Shown in pieces: positions 26,740-37,700 of a stretch of DNA of 64,000 nucleotides. The first letter of the stretch is position 1, and each line of letters begins with the position of its first letter. The DNA comes from Corynebacterium sp. NML98-0116 (GTDB taxonomy: Bacteria > Actinomycetota > Actinomycetes > Mycobacteriales > Mycobacteriaceae), in the NCBI RefSeq assembly GCF_001767255.1, contig NZ_CP017639.1, positions 1 to 64,000 on the forward strand. Direction: 5' to 3'. The notes beneath the pieces are model-generated. The model was given only the letters and a program-made list of their open reading frames with translations. It had not been told where the DNA came from and did no database searches. A program made the position numbers and the translations under genes.

Positions 26740-27453
26740 TCAGCACCTATTTGATGGGGCTAGCGTCAGGAGGCCACAGCCGTAGCCGCGACCACGTCCG
26801 ATGCCTTGGGTGAGGGTGCGTCGAAAAGCCTCGACGTCAGTGACTTCCAGGACTCCGGAAAAACGGGCCTTGGCGATCCGTACGGGCCTGCCTTTGGTGC
26901 CGTCGGCTTTCTTCCGGTGGAACACGTCGGTCCAGCTTTGGATGACTGCCGGTGCTTCAAACGCGTCCCAGTGTGCGCGCTCTTCGTCGTTGACCTCGTC
27001 ATCGAGCCCTGGTGCCAGCGCAAACCCATGTGCGAGTGACTTTTTACGCAGCCAAGCAAGCTGGTGACGCGGGGAAACGTGCGCCTTGATCTTGCCCCGT
27101 TTACCCTGCTGAAACTCGCTATACGTTGGGTTGGCAACGAGTTCGAACTTCCAACGCTGCCCTTTCATGATGCTGTCGAGGAAGCGGCTGTAGTCGGCGA
27201 TTTTCGCCGGCCGGGTATCCCACCCTGCTTGTTCCACGATGGAGTCAGCGGTCGGCTTTCCGGGCCCCACGATGTAGAGCACGTGGGTGTGTTCTTGGCT
27301 ATCGACGCGCCACAGCACCCGCCCTGCAGTCTCATCGAGATCCGGCGGGAACGCACTGCGTACGGCGGCGTGCATCGCTTGGGAGTCGGTGAGCAGTCGC
27401 CTGCCTTGGCGTCGGGCGGGGTTAATGAGGATCCTTGTGAATGTATTGCTCAT
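26740..27453 (-). CDS. cas6e: CRISPR RNA endonuclease Cas6e
   Basis: 237 residues. The double ferredoxin-like fold ends in the glycine-rich RNA-binding loop GIGRGRGYGCGLLTL. Cleaves the pre-crRNA 3' of the repeat hairpin and stays in Cascade. The repeats of the adjacent array contain the stem CCCCGCG/CGCGGGG it would recognise. Overlaps cas5e by 4 bp. Confidence 0.95.
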   Translation of the reverse strand: MSNTFTRILINPARRQGRRLLTDSQAMHAAVRSAFPPDLDETAGRVLWRVDSQEHTHVLYIVGPGKPTADSIVEQAGWDTRPAKIADYSRFLDSIMKGQRWKFELVANPTYSEFQQGKRGKIKAHVSPRHQLAWLRKKSLAHGFALAPGLDDEVNDEERAHWDAFEAPAVIQSWTDVFHRKKADGTKGRPVRIAKARFSGVLEVTDVEAFRRTLTQGIGRGRGYGCGLLTLAPSNRC

Positions 27454-28172
27454 GCCTTGATCACCGTTTCGAAGAAAACGTCACTGTCCACCAGCGATTC
27501 AGTTCCATCCGGATTATCGATAGCGACGTCCTCTACGCGCAGAACGTCACGCCACCCGTAGCGTCGGTGCTGCGGGTCGAAGCTTATGGGCACGTCCTGT
27601 CGCCGGACTCCGCCTTGTTCTTCCTCGTCCGCATCCCGGTAGAGCGCCAAGTTGACGTGTTTTGGCGCTTCACGCTTGTGCTGTGCTGTTGCATGCCACG
27701 TAGGATGCTCGCGCAGCGCAGTTTCCGCGTCGGTGTCGACGATGCCGATCACTAGTCCTGGGTGCACCGGACATGACCTTCGGCCCATGAAGAGTGGGAA
27801 TGCGGGAGCGCGTAGTGCTTCCGCGATGCCCTCCAGCAGGGCACGGTCGTCCGATTCGACAGCTACTACGAACGCAGCGTCGCTGAGGAAGTATCGGGTG
27901 ATGAGCTCCGCGGATGCGTTCGGGTCGGTAAGCCAGGGCTGGGCCGTCTGATAGTCGCGCAGTAGGCTGCCTGACTGGTCAACGCGCACTCCGAGCCGGA
28001 GGCGAGTGAGGTCTTCGACTGGGTCCGTTCGACGCCGCCCCTGTGCTGCAGCGATGAGTCCGATGATGCCCGATTTCGTCGGTGTGAGCGCAGTAGCACG
28101 TATTTTGTGCCGAGACTCATCACCCCATGACTGTAGGGGCCCTTTCAGTAGGAGGAGTAGGGAGGAACTCAT
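27450..28172 (-). CDS. cas5e: Cascade subunit Cas5e
   Basis: 240 residues. The N-terminal LLLLLKGPLQSWG and TPTKSGIIGLIAAA are Cas5e hallmarks. Binds the 5' handle of the crRNA. Overlaps cas7e (28169-28172) and cas6e by 4 bp each. Confidence 0.95.
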   Translation of the reverse strand: MSSSLLLLLKGPLQSWGDESRHKIRATALTPTKSGIIGLIAAAQGRRRTDPVEDLTRLRLGVRVDQSGSLLRDYQTAQPWLTDPNASAELITRYFLSDAAFVVAVESDDRALLEGIAEALRAPAFPLFMGRRSCPVHPGLVIGIVDTDAETALREHPTWHATAQHKREAPKHVNLALYRDADEEEQGGVRRQDVPISFDPQHRRYGWRDVLRVEDVAIDNPDGTESLVDSDVFFETVIKA

Positions 28173-29299
28173 GCGTCATCACCTAGTGCGGTGGCAACGT
28201 CGGCTGCGACGCGTTCGCCCAGCTCCTTCAGTGTTACGCGCTCCGCGAGGCCGTCGAATGGCGCGGCGATATCGCCGAGACCGAGGACGTATTGGCTGGT
28301 GGGGACGAAGCCGTAGGTGTCCTGAATTGCGCGTGCCTCGTCGGCAAGACGTGCTGCTGCTACGTGGCGACGGTCGAGTTGCTCGGTTGCAGTCACCGCG
28401 TCTTCAAAAGCAGTGACGAGGGAGACTGGGCGGGTATCGCGGACGGTCACAAACACGAGCTCGGGGAGAGTCTGGTTGGCAAAGGTATTGATCTTGCCAG
28501 TTGGCATGGACGCGACGAATGCCTCGATGAACTGCTCGACAGCCTTAATCGTGGCATCGGTGGACTCGAGGTTTTTCTTCAGGCCGTCGACGTTGATGGT
28601 GGCGTAGCGGTAGAGGCTGGAGGACATCATCTGTACAGTGCCGAGCATCCCTGCACCAGTTTCTTCGCCTTCTTCGGCAAGGTCGTCGACGGCGGTGTAG
28701 AAGTCGAATTCGGGCGCGGATGCGTGCACGCCGATGGCGTGCGCTACCTGGACTGCTGCGTCGACATTGAAGGATGCGTCGTCAGCAACCATTCGACCGA
28801 ACATAGACATGTCCACGCTGTGGTTGGTATCCAAAATGGCAGTCGCTTCGGCCTTAGTGAACTTCTGACCGTCGCGCTCAGCAAGCTCGCGGACAGCGCG
28901 ATCGATTTGCTGTGGGCTGAGGAAGATCAGGTAGGTGGTTTGTGGCCATGGGTTGTGTTCGGTGTCGTCGCCCTTCTTTGGCTTCTCTACGACGGTCTTG
29001 ATCTTTACAGCGTTGAAGAGCTGCTCCGTGCGCTTGATGGCGTCTTCATCGGAGATGCCGGCAACTTTGGCGAGCTGCTTCGCGATCTTTTCTGGAAGGC
29101 GCTTGGAGCGGTCACCGATGGATTCTGGATCGAAGTGCTCGGCGAAGTACTTGCGGATTGCGCGCTTCCAGGACTGGGAGGAGACGCGCTGACGTGGGAC
29201 GCCGCCGAACACGGCTGTCTTAGGGGCGCCGGTATCGTCGCGGTTGATGAGTGAAGGCGGGACTGTCTGAAGTGCGTGGATATCGATGATGAGAGACAT
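28169..29299 (-). CDS. cas7e: Cascade backbone subunit Cas7e
   Basis: 376 residues, begins MSLIIDIHALQTVPPSLINR with GGVPRQRVSSQSWKRAIR. Six copies normally line the crRNA in Cascade. Starts 24 bp after cse2 with GAAAGGAC upstream. Confidence 0.96.
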   Translation of the reverse strand: MSLIIDIHALQTVPPSLINRDDTGAPKTAVFGGVPRQRVSSQSWKRAIRKYFAEHFDPESIGDRSKRLPEKIAKQLAKVAGISDEDAIKRTEQLFNAVKIKTVVEKPKKGDDTEHNPWPQTTYLIFLSPQQIDRAVRELAERDGQKFTKAEATAILDTNHSVDMSMFGRMVADDASFNVDAAVQVAHAIGVHASAPEFDFYTAVDDLAEEGEETGAGMLGTVQMMSSSLYRYATINVDGLKKNLESTDATIKAVEQFIEAFVASMPTGKINTFANQTLPELVFVTVRDTRPVSLVTAFEDAVTATEQLDRRHVAAARLADEARAIQDTYGFVPTSQYVLGLGDIAAPFDGLAERVTLKELGERVAADVATALGDDA

Positions 29300-29323
29300 G
29301 ATTGTCCTTTCGAAAAGTAGAAG

Positions 29324-29953
29324 TTAGCGGATTGCGTTGTCGAGTTCTTGTGCTTCTGCCTGGGCAGAGGGCCGGAGTGTTCCGATGGCGAAGTCTCTAC
29401 CCCACCGCAGCAAAACGCCGTCCCGGTACTTTGGGTTTTGGAGCGATCGGAGATCCCCGGCGAATTGCCCGTAATCAAACGGCAAGTCTTGCGAGCGAAG
29501 CAGGCTGACGAGTGAACGTAGATGGGTGATCCGTGATGGGAAATCCAGAGCAACCTGCATCGCGTCGAACCGCTGCTTTATTGAGTTGGACTCAGTTTTT
29601 CTGTAGAGCTGACCACATGCGAGTGCGAACGAATCTCCCTGCTTGTGCGCCGGTGTGCGTGCACTTTGCATGTGGACCCCGAACAGGGCGAGTGCGTAGA
29701 ACGCTGCGTACTCGCTTGGGGAGGGCTTGTCAGACTTTCCCAGTTCTTGATCACTGAGTTCCGGTTGCAGCAGCATGAGCACGTCTTGGAGTGCGAGCGG
29801 GTTATGCTCCAATCCTATTGAGGCATATTTGCGCAGGTCGGCAAGCGATCCGCGGGCGCTAGCTCCTAGAGCGGTATGGGCTTGCTCTAGGTAGTGGTTC
29901 TGTAGCCGCGTCGCCGTTGCCCCTACTGCGGCGCGGAGGGTGGGTTTAGTCAT
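29324..29953 (-). CDS. cse2: Cascade small subunit Cse2 (CasB)
   Basis: 209 residues, all-helical, with FALACGQLYRKTES and LRSLVSLLRSQDLPFDYGQFAGDL, typical of Cse2. Stabilises the displaced strand in the R-loop. The ATG at 29953 has GGGAG six bases upstream and overlaps the cse1 stop by 8 bp; a longer frame to 29998 is less likely. Confidence 0.93.
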   Translation of the reverse strand: MTKPTLRAAVGATATRLQNHYLEQAHTALGASARGSLADLRKYASIGLEHNPLALQDVLMLLQPELSDQELGKSDKPSPSEYAAFYALALFGVHMQSARTPAHKQGDSFALACGQLYRKTESNSIKQRFDAMQVALDFPSRITHLRSLVSLLRSQDLPFDYGQFAGDLRSLQNPKYRDGVLLRWGRDFAIGTLRPSAQAEAQELDNAIR

Positions 29954-31649
29954 GGTTTTCTCCCTGTTGTGATGTGCGGTCGGCGTTTCGCTGGGCAAGC
30001 AGCGGAAGGGCGTCGCGCAGCTTCCGAAGCAGCTGGTTATGGATGGATCCGGCGTTGATCACACGGCCTTTGCCGTCTTCAGTGCTATCGAGGCGGCCGA
30101 TCATGGCTTTGGGTCCTGCTCCTCGGACGAGTTCCGCTGCAAGCTCGAGTGCGCTATCCCGGACGAGTTCCTGCCAGCGCACGCACTCGGAGGCTACGTC
30201 GTCGATGTTGAGATTCCGGAGCCACGTCATGAACTCGGGTTCGAGAAGGGCGTAGAGTCGGTCCGCCGACTTGGTGCCGAAGCTGTACTCTCCGCCTGCC
30301 GCGACCGCGAGTTGTCCTTCAAACCAGCCGAGGCAAACCGCTGTATCGCGCACCGCCTGGGCGGCCGCGCGGACACGTTGCCGGTCGGTGGTGGAATACT
30401 CATTGTTCTGCAGCAGATAGAGGGGCAGCCCGATTTCGCCGCTGATCACGGTGCCGACAGAAGAACTCTGAGGGCCGTAAGCCATGGAGACAATGGCGAT
30501 GTCGAGCAGTTCTTGCTCCCTGGTCACGTCGGCAATCTCCGCCAGATTTGCGAGTGTTGCGGGTTTGATCGGGGCCAGGTTCTTTCCGCCAAACCCGGCG
30601 TCATTTTCACTGACAAGGAGCGCATCGATCGAGTTCCACACGGTGCGCTCTGAATCGTATGGCTTCGGGTAGTACGCGGTGAGGTCTTTCTTACTCTGAT
30701 TCGGGCTGTACCGGTATGGCGTCATCGGGTCGCCGAAAACATTCTTTCCTGCGTCTGGGATGCGGTCACCATTGCAGACGAGCACTCTCGTGACGCGGTC
30801 CCCTTCTGGGAAGAGGCGGATGCGTCGGGTTTGCCAGGTTGCCAAGTCAGCAGGGCCGTTCGGCATCACGCCTTCCTTGGGTGCACTTGGATCGAAAAGG
30901 CGTTGCTTGGCGGTATCAGGATCGCGTTCCCAGATCGGTGTGTCTCCCGTGGCCGTCGGGTCTACTGCTTCCTTGACTGTATTGAGCACCAGTGTTTCTT
31001 GCAGTGTGTCGCCGCGTACGACCGTTCCGCCGGTCATGCCAGCCCACCCGGTCCCGATCGGGTAACCTCTGCCACCCTTGACTCGCGGGTCATCTGCAGC
31101 GCCAGATTTGATGCCAGAGTAATCGTAGGCGTGTTGGTGGATCAGCCACCTGGCTGCCTCCGGGAACGAAATGGAGGCGCGCCCTGCGCCGGTGCGCATC
31201 GTAAAGAAATCTGCCTCAGCGTCTGGGAGGATCCTCGAGATAGGTGAATGCGTATTCTTGCTGGTATGCAGGTTCGCTACCTGCATGAACGGCACTTCAT
31301 CGTCGATCAGATTGAAGCGGTGTTCGTATTCCTTCAGATAAGCAAGAACGATGTCATCGCGCTGGTGCTGTCTCGCCTGGTTGCGTTGTTCCTGGAACCA
31401 CGACTCCCAGCGGAAACCTCGGCTTCGTCGGCCGGTGGGTACTGAACTCTTGAGGTGATGGTGGTGCGCTCGCCAGTAAATGGCAAGCAGCACTCGGAGC
31501 ACCGCGTAGTCCTGCGTCGGTGAGTCGCCGACGACGCTGAGTGGCTGCTCGGTGCCGTCGAAAATTTGCTGCAAGCTGAGGACTTTGTCGCCGTCAGCCG
31601 TTGTGGTGCAGATCCACGGTTCATGTACGAGGTTGAATGTCACGTTCAT
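29946..31649 (-). CDS. cse1: Cascade large subunit Cse1 (Cas8e)
   Basis: 567 residues. The start FNLVHEPWICTTTADGD and later segments (GRGYPIGTGWAGMTGGTVV, ARQAR-like stretches) are those of Cse1, which reads the PAM and recruits Cas3. AGAAAGGAG directly precedes the start; ATG at 31649 is used although GTG at 31643 has better spacing. It begins 58 bp after cas3 ends. Confidence 0.94.
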   Translation of the reverse strand: MNVTFNLVHEPWICTTTADGDKVLSLQQIFDGTEQPLSVVGDSPTQDYAVLRVLLAIYWRAHHHHLKSSVPTGRRSRGFRWESWFQEQRNQARQHQRDDIVLAYLKEYEHRFNLIDDEVPFMQVANLHTSKNTHSPISRILPDAEADFFTMRTGAGRASISFPEAARWLIHQHAYDYSGIKSGAADDPRVKGGRGYPIGTGWAGMTGGTVVRGDTLQETLVLNTVKEAVDPTATGDTPIWERDPDTAKQRLFDPSAPKEGVMPNGPADLATWQTRRIRLFPEGDRVTRVLVCNGDRIPDAGKNVFGDPMTPYRYSPNQSKKDLTAYYPKPYDSERTVWNSIDALLVSENDAGFGGKNLAPIKPATLANLAEIADVTREQELLDIAIVSMAYGPQSSSVGTVISGEIGLPLYLLQNNEYSTTDRQRVRAAAQAVRDTAVCLGWFEGQLAVAAGGEYSFGTKSADRLYALLEPEFMTWLRNLNIDDVASECVRWQELVRDSALELAAELVRGAGPKAMIGRLDSTEDGKGRVINAGSIHNQLLRKLRDALPLLAQRNADRTSQQGENHD

Positions 31650-31707
31650 CACTCCTTTCTCTCATTGTTGTGCGTATGACTACAGCGTAGCGGTGGAGGG
31701 GACACCA

Positions 31708-34494
31708 CTACTCACCCCTTTCGAACGAGACTTCGATTCCGAGCTCGCTGCTGTAGCGAACGAGGAATCGGCCGATCCTTGTTTCGCCGTCCTCGTCGAG
31801 GGGAAGTGCGAGTTGGCCGTTGAGTAGGTAGTGCTTACTCCAGGTGACAGGGGTATTTTCCTCGAGCGCATCCATGACGATGTTGAAGTCGCTCTCGTAT
31901 CGCGTCAGGCGCGCCGGGAGTCGCACAGTGCTTGATGCGAGTTGGAATGCCGTCTGATAGTCAGGCTCGGCGTCGGCAAGTACTTCCTTATCGACGCCCC
32001 ATAGCCGGTACCCGTAGTCAGTCTCGATGATGGGTATCACTTCGACAGTGGGCTCCGCGTCGCGAACCTGCGCGGCGCCGGCTTCTTCCCTGTCCAGGTT
32101 CAGCACGGCCTTACTGTCCTTGAAGAATTCATTGAGTCGAGTCGAGCAGAACGGGGATGGAGTCCGGAAAGACTTCGAGCGTTCTCGCGCGTTATGCTGC
32201 CTTAGTTGGCTTACTCCAGCGGCTTCATCCCAGATTTGCTGCATCTCGTCGGGCACTACGGTCGTGTCCAGGTCATATGTTGACTGGACGAGTTCTTCGA
32301 TGTCGTCTGGCCGATGGAACGTCGTGGGCAGATGGAGCAGGGTGGAAAGAAGAATCTGGGGGTCATAAATAGCCTTCGCACCACCGTCGAATTCAGGAGT
32401 CGGCAGGGGCGAGAGCACGCCGCGAATAAAGATCTTCGGATCCTGTAGTTGAGGTGGACGGTCATCAACCGGGCGGCTGTGACGCTGTAGTCGGCCAGCG
32501 CGTTGTACTGCCAGGTCCATCGGCGCGATGTCGGTGATCAGTACGTCGGCGTCGATATCCAGACTCTGCTCGGCGACCTGGGTTGCAACAACAACTTTGC
32601 GGTATGGGCGACCTGCGCCGCGCCGCGCGTGCGGGCCGAGTTGTTCCCGGAGCTCGTCTTCCTTTTGGGATCGTTCCCAGGCGATGAAGCCGGCATGGTG
32701 CAGTTCGATGTCATCCGCGTACTGGGTTTTGAGCTCCCGGTACGCATCTTGGGCGCGGGCAATGGTGTTGCAGATGATAAGGGCGCAGCCGCCGTCGATA
32801 AGCAGGTTGTCGAGCGTGCCTCGAAGAGTGTCGAGTGAGTCGTCGATGTGCTCGATGGTGGCCACCATGTTGGTTGGATTTGGGGGTGGCGTGATGTACG
32901 TCGTCGCAGACTCATCGGCGACCGTAATCAGCGGGTAGCCGTGTGGTGCTTCCTCGGGAGCCACCCCGGTGTACGCTTCGACGAGCGAGGCCCGTCGCTG
33001 GGCTGGCAGCGTCGCAGACATCATAATGACGCTCGCGCCGTAGTACGCAAGCCACTCAAGTGTGGTTTCGAGGTATTCGGAAGTGTAGGCGTCATAGGCA
33101 TGAACCTCGTCGAAAATGATGACCTTTCCTGCTAGCGCGGCGTGACGCAGCATCGAAAAGCGTTGCATGAGCGACATCATTAAGACTTGGTCAATAGTGC
33201 CAACGACAATATTGGAGAGGAGGCCGCGACGTCTCCCCCGCATCCAGCTGCTCGCGATCACATCACCGCGGTTCGACGTTTCGTCTTCGGCGATTCCGCG
33301 CGGCAGACTCATTGCTGCCCGTGACAGCTGGTTTTTGGAGTGCGCGAGGTACAGCGACGTGACAGCGCCAACGCCTGAGGTGTTGCGCGCCCAGTCGATG
33401 GTTCGCTCCAGTAGCCCGTTCGCAGTGGCCATAGTGGGGGCCGCAAAGTAGATGCCCTGTGCGCCAGTCTGATCAGCGATGATGTGTGCTGCGGCAAGCG
33501 CCGCCTCAGTCTTACCGACGCCAGTCTCCGCCTCAAGGATAAACAGCGTGGGCCGGGTTGCGCGCCGGGCAGCTTCAGCGAGTGCGCGTTGCACGTTGCG
33601 CGCATTGAAGTGTTGGGGCCAGGCAAATGATGCTCGATACAGCTCGTCGATGTCGCTGATCGGTTTAGCTGGGTGCCATGGAGCCGTGAGGTCGGTCTGC
33701 GCCATCCCCGACCGCAGCCTCTCGACCTGTCCTTTATCGACGACCATCGGAAACGCCTCAGCATTCGACGCTATCCAGTCCGCAATGACCACCAAGCCAG
33801 TCAGGAACTGCGCAACCCCTGCCTCGGGGTCCTCGATCTTTCCGATTTTGTCTAGGACCGGTTGCGCGTGCAGCGTCGTCGTCATTGCGCTCACAATTTC
33901 GTCTTGAACGCCTAGCCATGCCGCTGGGTACTCCTCGAGGACAGCCTCAATAGCCGACTTCTCGTCGCCTGTCGACGCCACTCCGTGGTGAGCGTCCCCT
34001 ATCGACCCAACCCATGTAGCCATCGTTCGCGGCATGCCTTGTGCTTCCAGCCAGCGCCTCAGGATGACTCCCGAACTCCTGCCGTGCGGCATCTTCGGAA
34101 GTTCATCTTTTTCGAGGTCAAGGCCAGTATCGACAATGGAATTGATGATATGCTCGTACCCGGCTCGATCTTGAAGCTGGGTCTGGAAAGCACGCGTAAT
34201 TTTTCCCACGTCGTGGGTGCCAGCGAGCCAAATATAAAAAGTGCGGAGCTCCTCGACGGTGATGCCTAGATGCCCCGCGATCTCGCGTTTGATGTTATCG
34301 GCGACCCACACATCGAACACCGCAGCTGCGGAACATGCTGCATCTACGAGATGCTGGGGGACTGAAAGATGACCAGTGTCATCGCCGGACTTAGCCCAAA
34401 GTGACTGCGCCTGCGGGGAGCGCTGCGAAACCCACTTTTCGAACAGCTGAGCTGTCTCGAGCGTGCTTTCTGGCAGTTCGTGTCCGGGCCTCAT
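31708..34494 (-). CDS. cas3: CRISPR-associated helicase-nuclease Cas3
   Basis: 928 residues. The N-terminal HD nuclease shows GTHDVGK and GDAHHG; the SF2 helicase shows Walker A ETGVGKTEA, FDEVHAYD, SATLP and the motif VI stretch QRAGRLQRH; a C-terminal domain follows. Degrades DNA marked by Cascade. The ATG at 34494 has AAAGGA upstream and is preferred over an alternative TTG ten codons earlier. First gene of the cas operon, divergent from the array leader. Confidence 0.96.
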   Translation of the reverse strand: MRPGHELPESTLETAQLFEKWVSQRSPQAQSLWAKSGDDTGHLSVPQHLVDAACSAAAVFDVWVADNIKREIAGHLGITVEELRTFYIWLAGTHDVGKITRAFQTQLQDRAGYEHIINSIVDTGLDLEKDELPKMPHGRSSGVILRRWLEAQGMPRTMATWVGSIGDAHHGVASTGDEKSAIEAVLEEYPAAWLGVQDEIVSAMTTTLHAQPVLDKIGKIEDPEAGVAQFLTGLVVIADWIASNAEAFPMVVDKGQVERLRSGMAQTDLTAPWHPAKPISDIDELYRASFAWPQHFNARNVQRALAEAARRATRPTLFILEAETGVGKTEAALAAAHIIADQTGAQGIYFAAPTMATANGLLERTIDWARNTSGVGAVTSLYLAHSKNQLSRAAMSLPRGIAEDETSNRGDVIASSWMRGRRRGLLSNIVVGTIDQVLMMSLMQRFSMLRHAALAGKVIIFDEVHAYDAYTSEYLETTLEWLAYYGASVIMMSATLPAQRRASLVEAYTGVAPEEAPHGYPLITVADESATTYITPPPNPTNMVATIEHIDDSLDTLRGTLDNLLIDGGCALIICNTIARAQDAYRELKTQYADDIELHHAGFIAWERSQKEDELREQLGPHARRGAGRPYRKVVVATQVAEQSLDIDADVLITDIAPMDLAVQRAGRLQRHSRPVDDRPPQLQDPKIFIRGVLSPLPTPEFDGGAKAIYDPQILLSTLLHLPTTFHRPDDIEELVQSTYDLDTTVVPDEMQQIWDEAAGVSQLRQHNARERSKSFRTPSPFCSTRLNEFFKDSKAVLNLDREEAGAAQVRDAEPTVEVIPIIETDYGYRLWGVDKEVLADAEPDYQTAFQLASSTVRLPARLTRYESDFNIVMDALEENTPVTWSKHYLLNGQLALPLDEDGETRIGRFLVRYSSELGIEVSFERGE

Positions 34495-34768
34495 GTTTAA
34501 ATCCTTTTGTCGATGTTGCTTCAAGTTATAACAGTCTTTTCACATCGGTGCAACCCGTAACCCAAATGTACAAGTTAATTACAATGCCGAATGTCGTGTT
34601 TGGACGTTGTTTCCAGCGGTATTAGATTTGAAATTAGCCCCGCGGAAGCAGGGATGAGCCCTTGTAAATTTGGGGCTGATAATAATCCCCGCGTTTGCGG
34701 GGCTATGTTTCGAGAGCAAGTCGTATGTAGAATGCGGTACAGGCTCCAAAACTTGCAGCTCAGCAAGT
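34495..34768 (+). promoter_or_regulatory. CRISPR leader / divergent cas3 promoter region
   Basis: 274 bp, AT-richer than its surroundings, between the cas3 start and the first intact repeat. It must hold promoters for both directions. Two decayed repeat-like pieces lie in it: CCCCGCGGAAGCAGGGATG around 34638 and TCCCCGCGTTTGCGGGGC around 34686; they are out of the 61-bp phase of the array. Leader assignment rests on the repeat orientation and on repeat degeneration at the other end. Confidence 0.75.
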
Positions 34769-37700
34769 GTCCTCCCCGCGCTCGCGGGGATGAGCCCGGC
34801 GTGAAAAGCGCGACCAGTTGTTCTGGGAGGTCCTCCCCGCGCTCGCGGGGATGAGCCCACTTTCGCCACCATCGACTGTGAGGGGTACGCGTCCTCCCCG
34901 CGCTCGCGGGGATGAGCCCGTCTCGCCAAATCTGCTCATCGACACCCGTCGGTCCTCCCCGCGCTCGCGGGGATGAGCCCCAACCAGGGTTTTGCAACTT
35001 CCAATATTCCGCGTCCTCCCCGCGCTCGCGGGGATGAGCCCCGTCTCGATTCGATTGACCAGGCGACCGCGAAGTCCTCCCCGCGCTCGCGGGGATGAGC
35101 CCGGCGTTGTCCGCCTTGTGCGTAATGACACCGCGTCCTCCCCGCGCTCGCGGGGATGAGCCCCTAGTAACATAGAATACTAGGTGTAAGGCAAGGTCCT
35201 CCCCGCGCTCGCGGGGATGAGCCGCAAAGGAGCTAATCAATGAGTAAGGAACTCGAGTCCTCCCCGCGCTCGCGGGGATGAGCCCAAAACCCCCGCGCAA
35301 AATGCATCACATACCCCGTCCTCCCCGCGCTCGCGGGGATGAGCCCACACCCTGGGCGGCGTTGTGGTCAATGATGGTGTCCTCCCCGCGCTCGCGGGGA
35401 TGAGCCCGATTCGAAGGGCTTCTCGTAGGTCGTGGTCGAGTCCTCCCCGCGCTCGCGGGGATGAGCCACCGTGAGGCAGTCCGAATCGGCGTGCATTCGC
35501 GTCCTCCCCGCGCTCGCGGGGATGAGCCCGCGACCTTGACGTGTGGTGGAGCAAGCTGCCAGTCCTCCCCGCGCTCGCGGGGATGAGCCGTAGGTGTCAG
35601 TCCAGTCGAGGCCCATCACCATGTCCTCCCCGCGCTCGCGGGGATGAGCCCGGCACTGACTCCACCCCGCAAATGCGGACCGCGTCCTCCCCGCGCTCGC
35701 GGGGATGAGCCGGTATCCTTCCAGGAATTCTCCGACGTGATGGAGTCCTCCCCGCGCTCGCGGGGATGAGCCCGGTGACAACTTTCATTGCTCGCATGGT
35801 GGCGAGTCCTCCCCGCGCTCGCGGGGATGAGCCCCTATCCACCAAGAAGATGAAGTCGGTCGCGCCGTCCTCCCCGCGCTCGCGGGGATGAGCCCCAGGG
35901 GTCGGCGCAGGGGCTGACCCGCAATGTGTCCTCCCCGCGCTCGCGGGGATGAGCCGGCGGCAAGCGCCGCCGAATCGTACTCCCCCAAGTCCTCCCCGCG
36001 CTCGCGGGGATGAGCCGCGCCGACCATCAAAGTCGGCACAGACGGGGTGGTCCTCCCCGCGCTCGCGGGGATGAGCCGTCGGCCAAAAACTTTCGCGTCG
36101 CCTCGTGCTCGTCCTCCCCGCGCTCGCGGGGATGAGCCCTTTATATGTAAGCAAGGACCGAAAGGGTCCATGTCCTCCCCGCGCTCGCGGGGATGAGCCT
36201 TCTGGTTTTCCCTCGCATGGTGGACGCACATTGTCCTCCCCGCGCTCGCGGGGATGAGCCCCCCTGATTCGTCCGGCTTAAACGGATCCCCAAGTCCTCC
36301 CCGCGCTCGCGGGGATGAGCCCACCGGCTTCACATATTTTCGCCCAGGCCCTACGTCCTCCCCGCGCTCGCGGGGATGAGCCCCACTTGCGCAGGATGCG
36401 CCCATAATTCTGTCTGTCCTCCCCGCGCTCGCGGGGATGAGCCCGCACAACCTCCACACAGTTCGGGTCGGGGTGTGTCCTCCCCGCGCTCGCGGGGATG
36501 AGCCCTCATGTGTGACGGGGTGAAGATCGCCGACCGGGTCCTCCCCGCGCTCGCGGGGATGAGCCCGGAATGAACTCCGAAACGACGTTTACGTTCCCGT
36601 CCTCCCCGCGTTCGCGGGGATGAGCCCGTTGTTTGTAGGTTGGTCACGTCGGCGATCGCGTCCTCCCCGCGCTCGCGGGGATGAGCCTAAGCGCTGGGTT
36701 GATGCCCAACTCGCAGAAAAGTCCTCCCCGCGCTCGCGGGGATGAGCCGTTTGGCAAGCAGGTTTCTCATTGTTCTCTTTCGTCCTCCCCGCGCTCGCGG
36801 GGATGAGCCCAAAATCCTCAATTTCACGCTGCCTGCGCATCCGTCCTCCCCGCGCTCGCGGGGATGAGCCCCCGGACCCACACGAAACCATCCCCGATGT
36901 GAGGTCCTCCCCGCGCTCGCGGGGATGAGCCCTCAATTGCCTCGAACCCCAACGATGTTTCAGGGTCCTCCCCGCGCTCGCGGGGATGAGCCAACGCCTC
37001 AACCATGTCGCGCACCAAGTACTGGGTCCTCCCCGCGCTCGCGGGGATGAGCCTCTGCTCCGGCTTGCCGCTCTTGCGAGCCTTAGGTCCTCCCCGCGCT
37101 CGCGGGGATGAGCCCCAACAACGCGAACGCCGTGACTATCGGATTCGGTCCTCCCCGCGCTCGCGGGGATGAGCCCATTTCGTCTGACAGACGGTGAAAC
37201 GCGTCGTCGTCCTCCCCGCGCTCGCGGGGATGAGCCGCTGCGGGGTCGCTGAACGTTCCGGGTGGCTTTGTCCTCCCCGCGCTCGCGGGGATGAGCCCAT
37301 CTGGTGGAGTCCAAAACGAGGGTGCAGGCGGTTCTCCCCGCGCTCGCGGGGATGAGCCCAGCACCAGAACCCACGCGGAATGCGATTCAAAGTCCTCCCC
37401 GCGCTCGCGGGGATGAGCCTGCGAAACTGTCACTCAATTACCCCACCAGGTCGTCCTCCCCGCGCTCGCGGGGATGAGCCCGTCGCAGCCAGCTTCGTGG
37501 CCTTGTCAATCGCGTCCTCCCCGCGCTCGCGGGGAGGAGCCCACATGGAGGAAGCATGAAACCACACCCAGAAAGTCATCCCCGCGCTCGCGGGGATGAG
37601 CCCCACCCTGCTCGATATACACCCCACGATGAGAAGTCCTCCCCGCGCTCGCGGGGATGAGCCGGATTCACGCAATGAAAGTGCGTGCTGAGCACGGTCC

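Noticed and set aside
28292..29254. A 320-codon plus-strand frame across cas7
   Set aside because: It mirrors the cas7e gene on the opposite strand, has no domain pattern, and the minus frame is a clear Cas7e.
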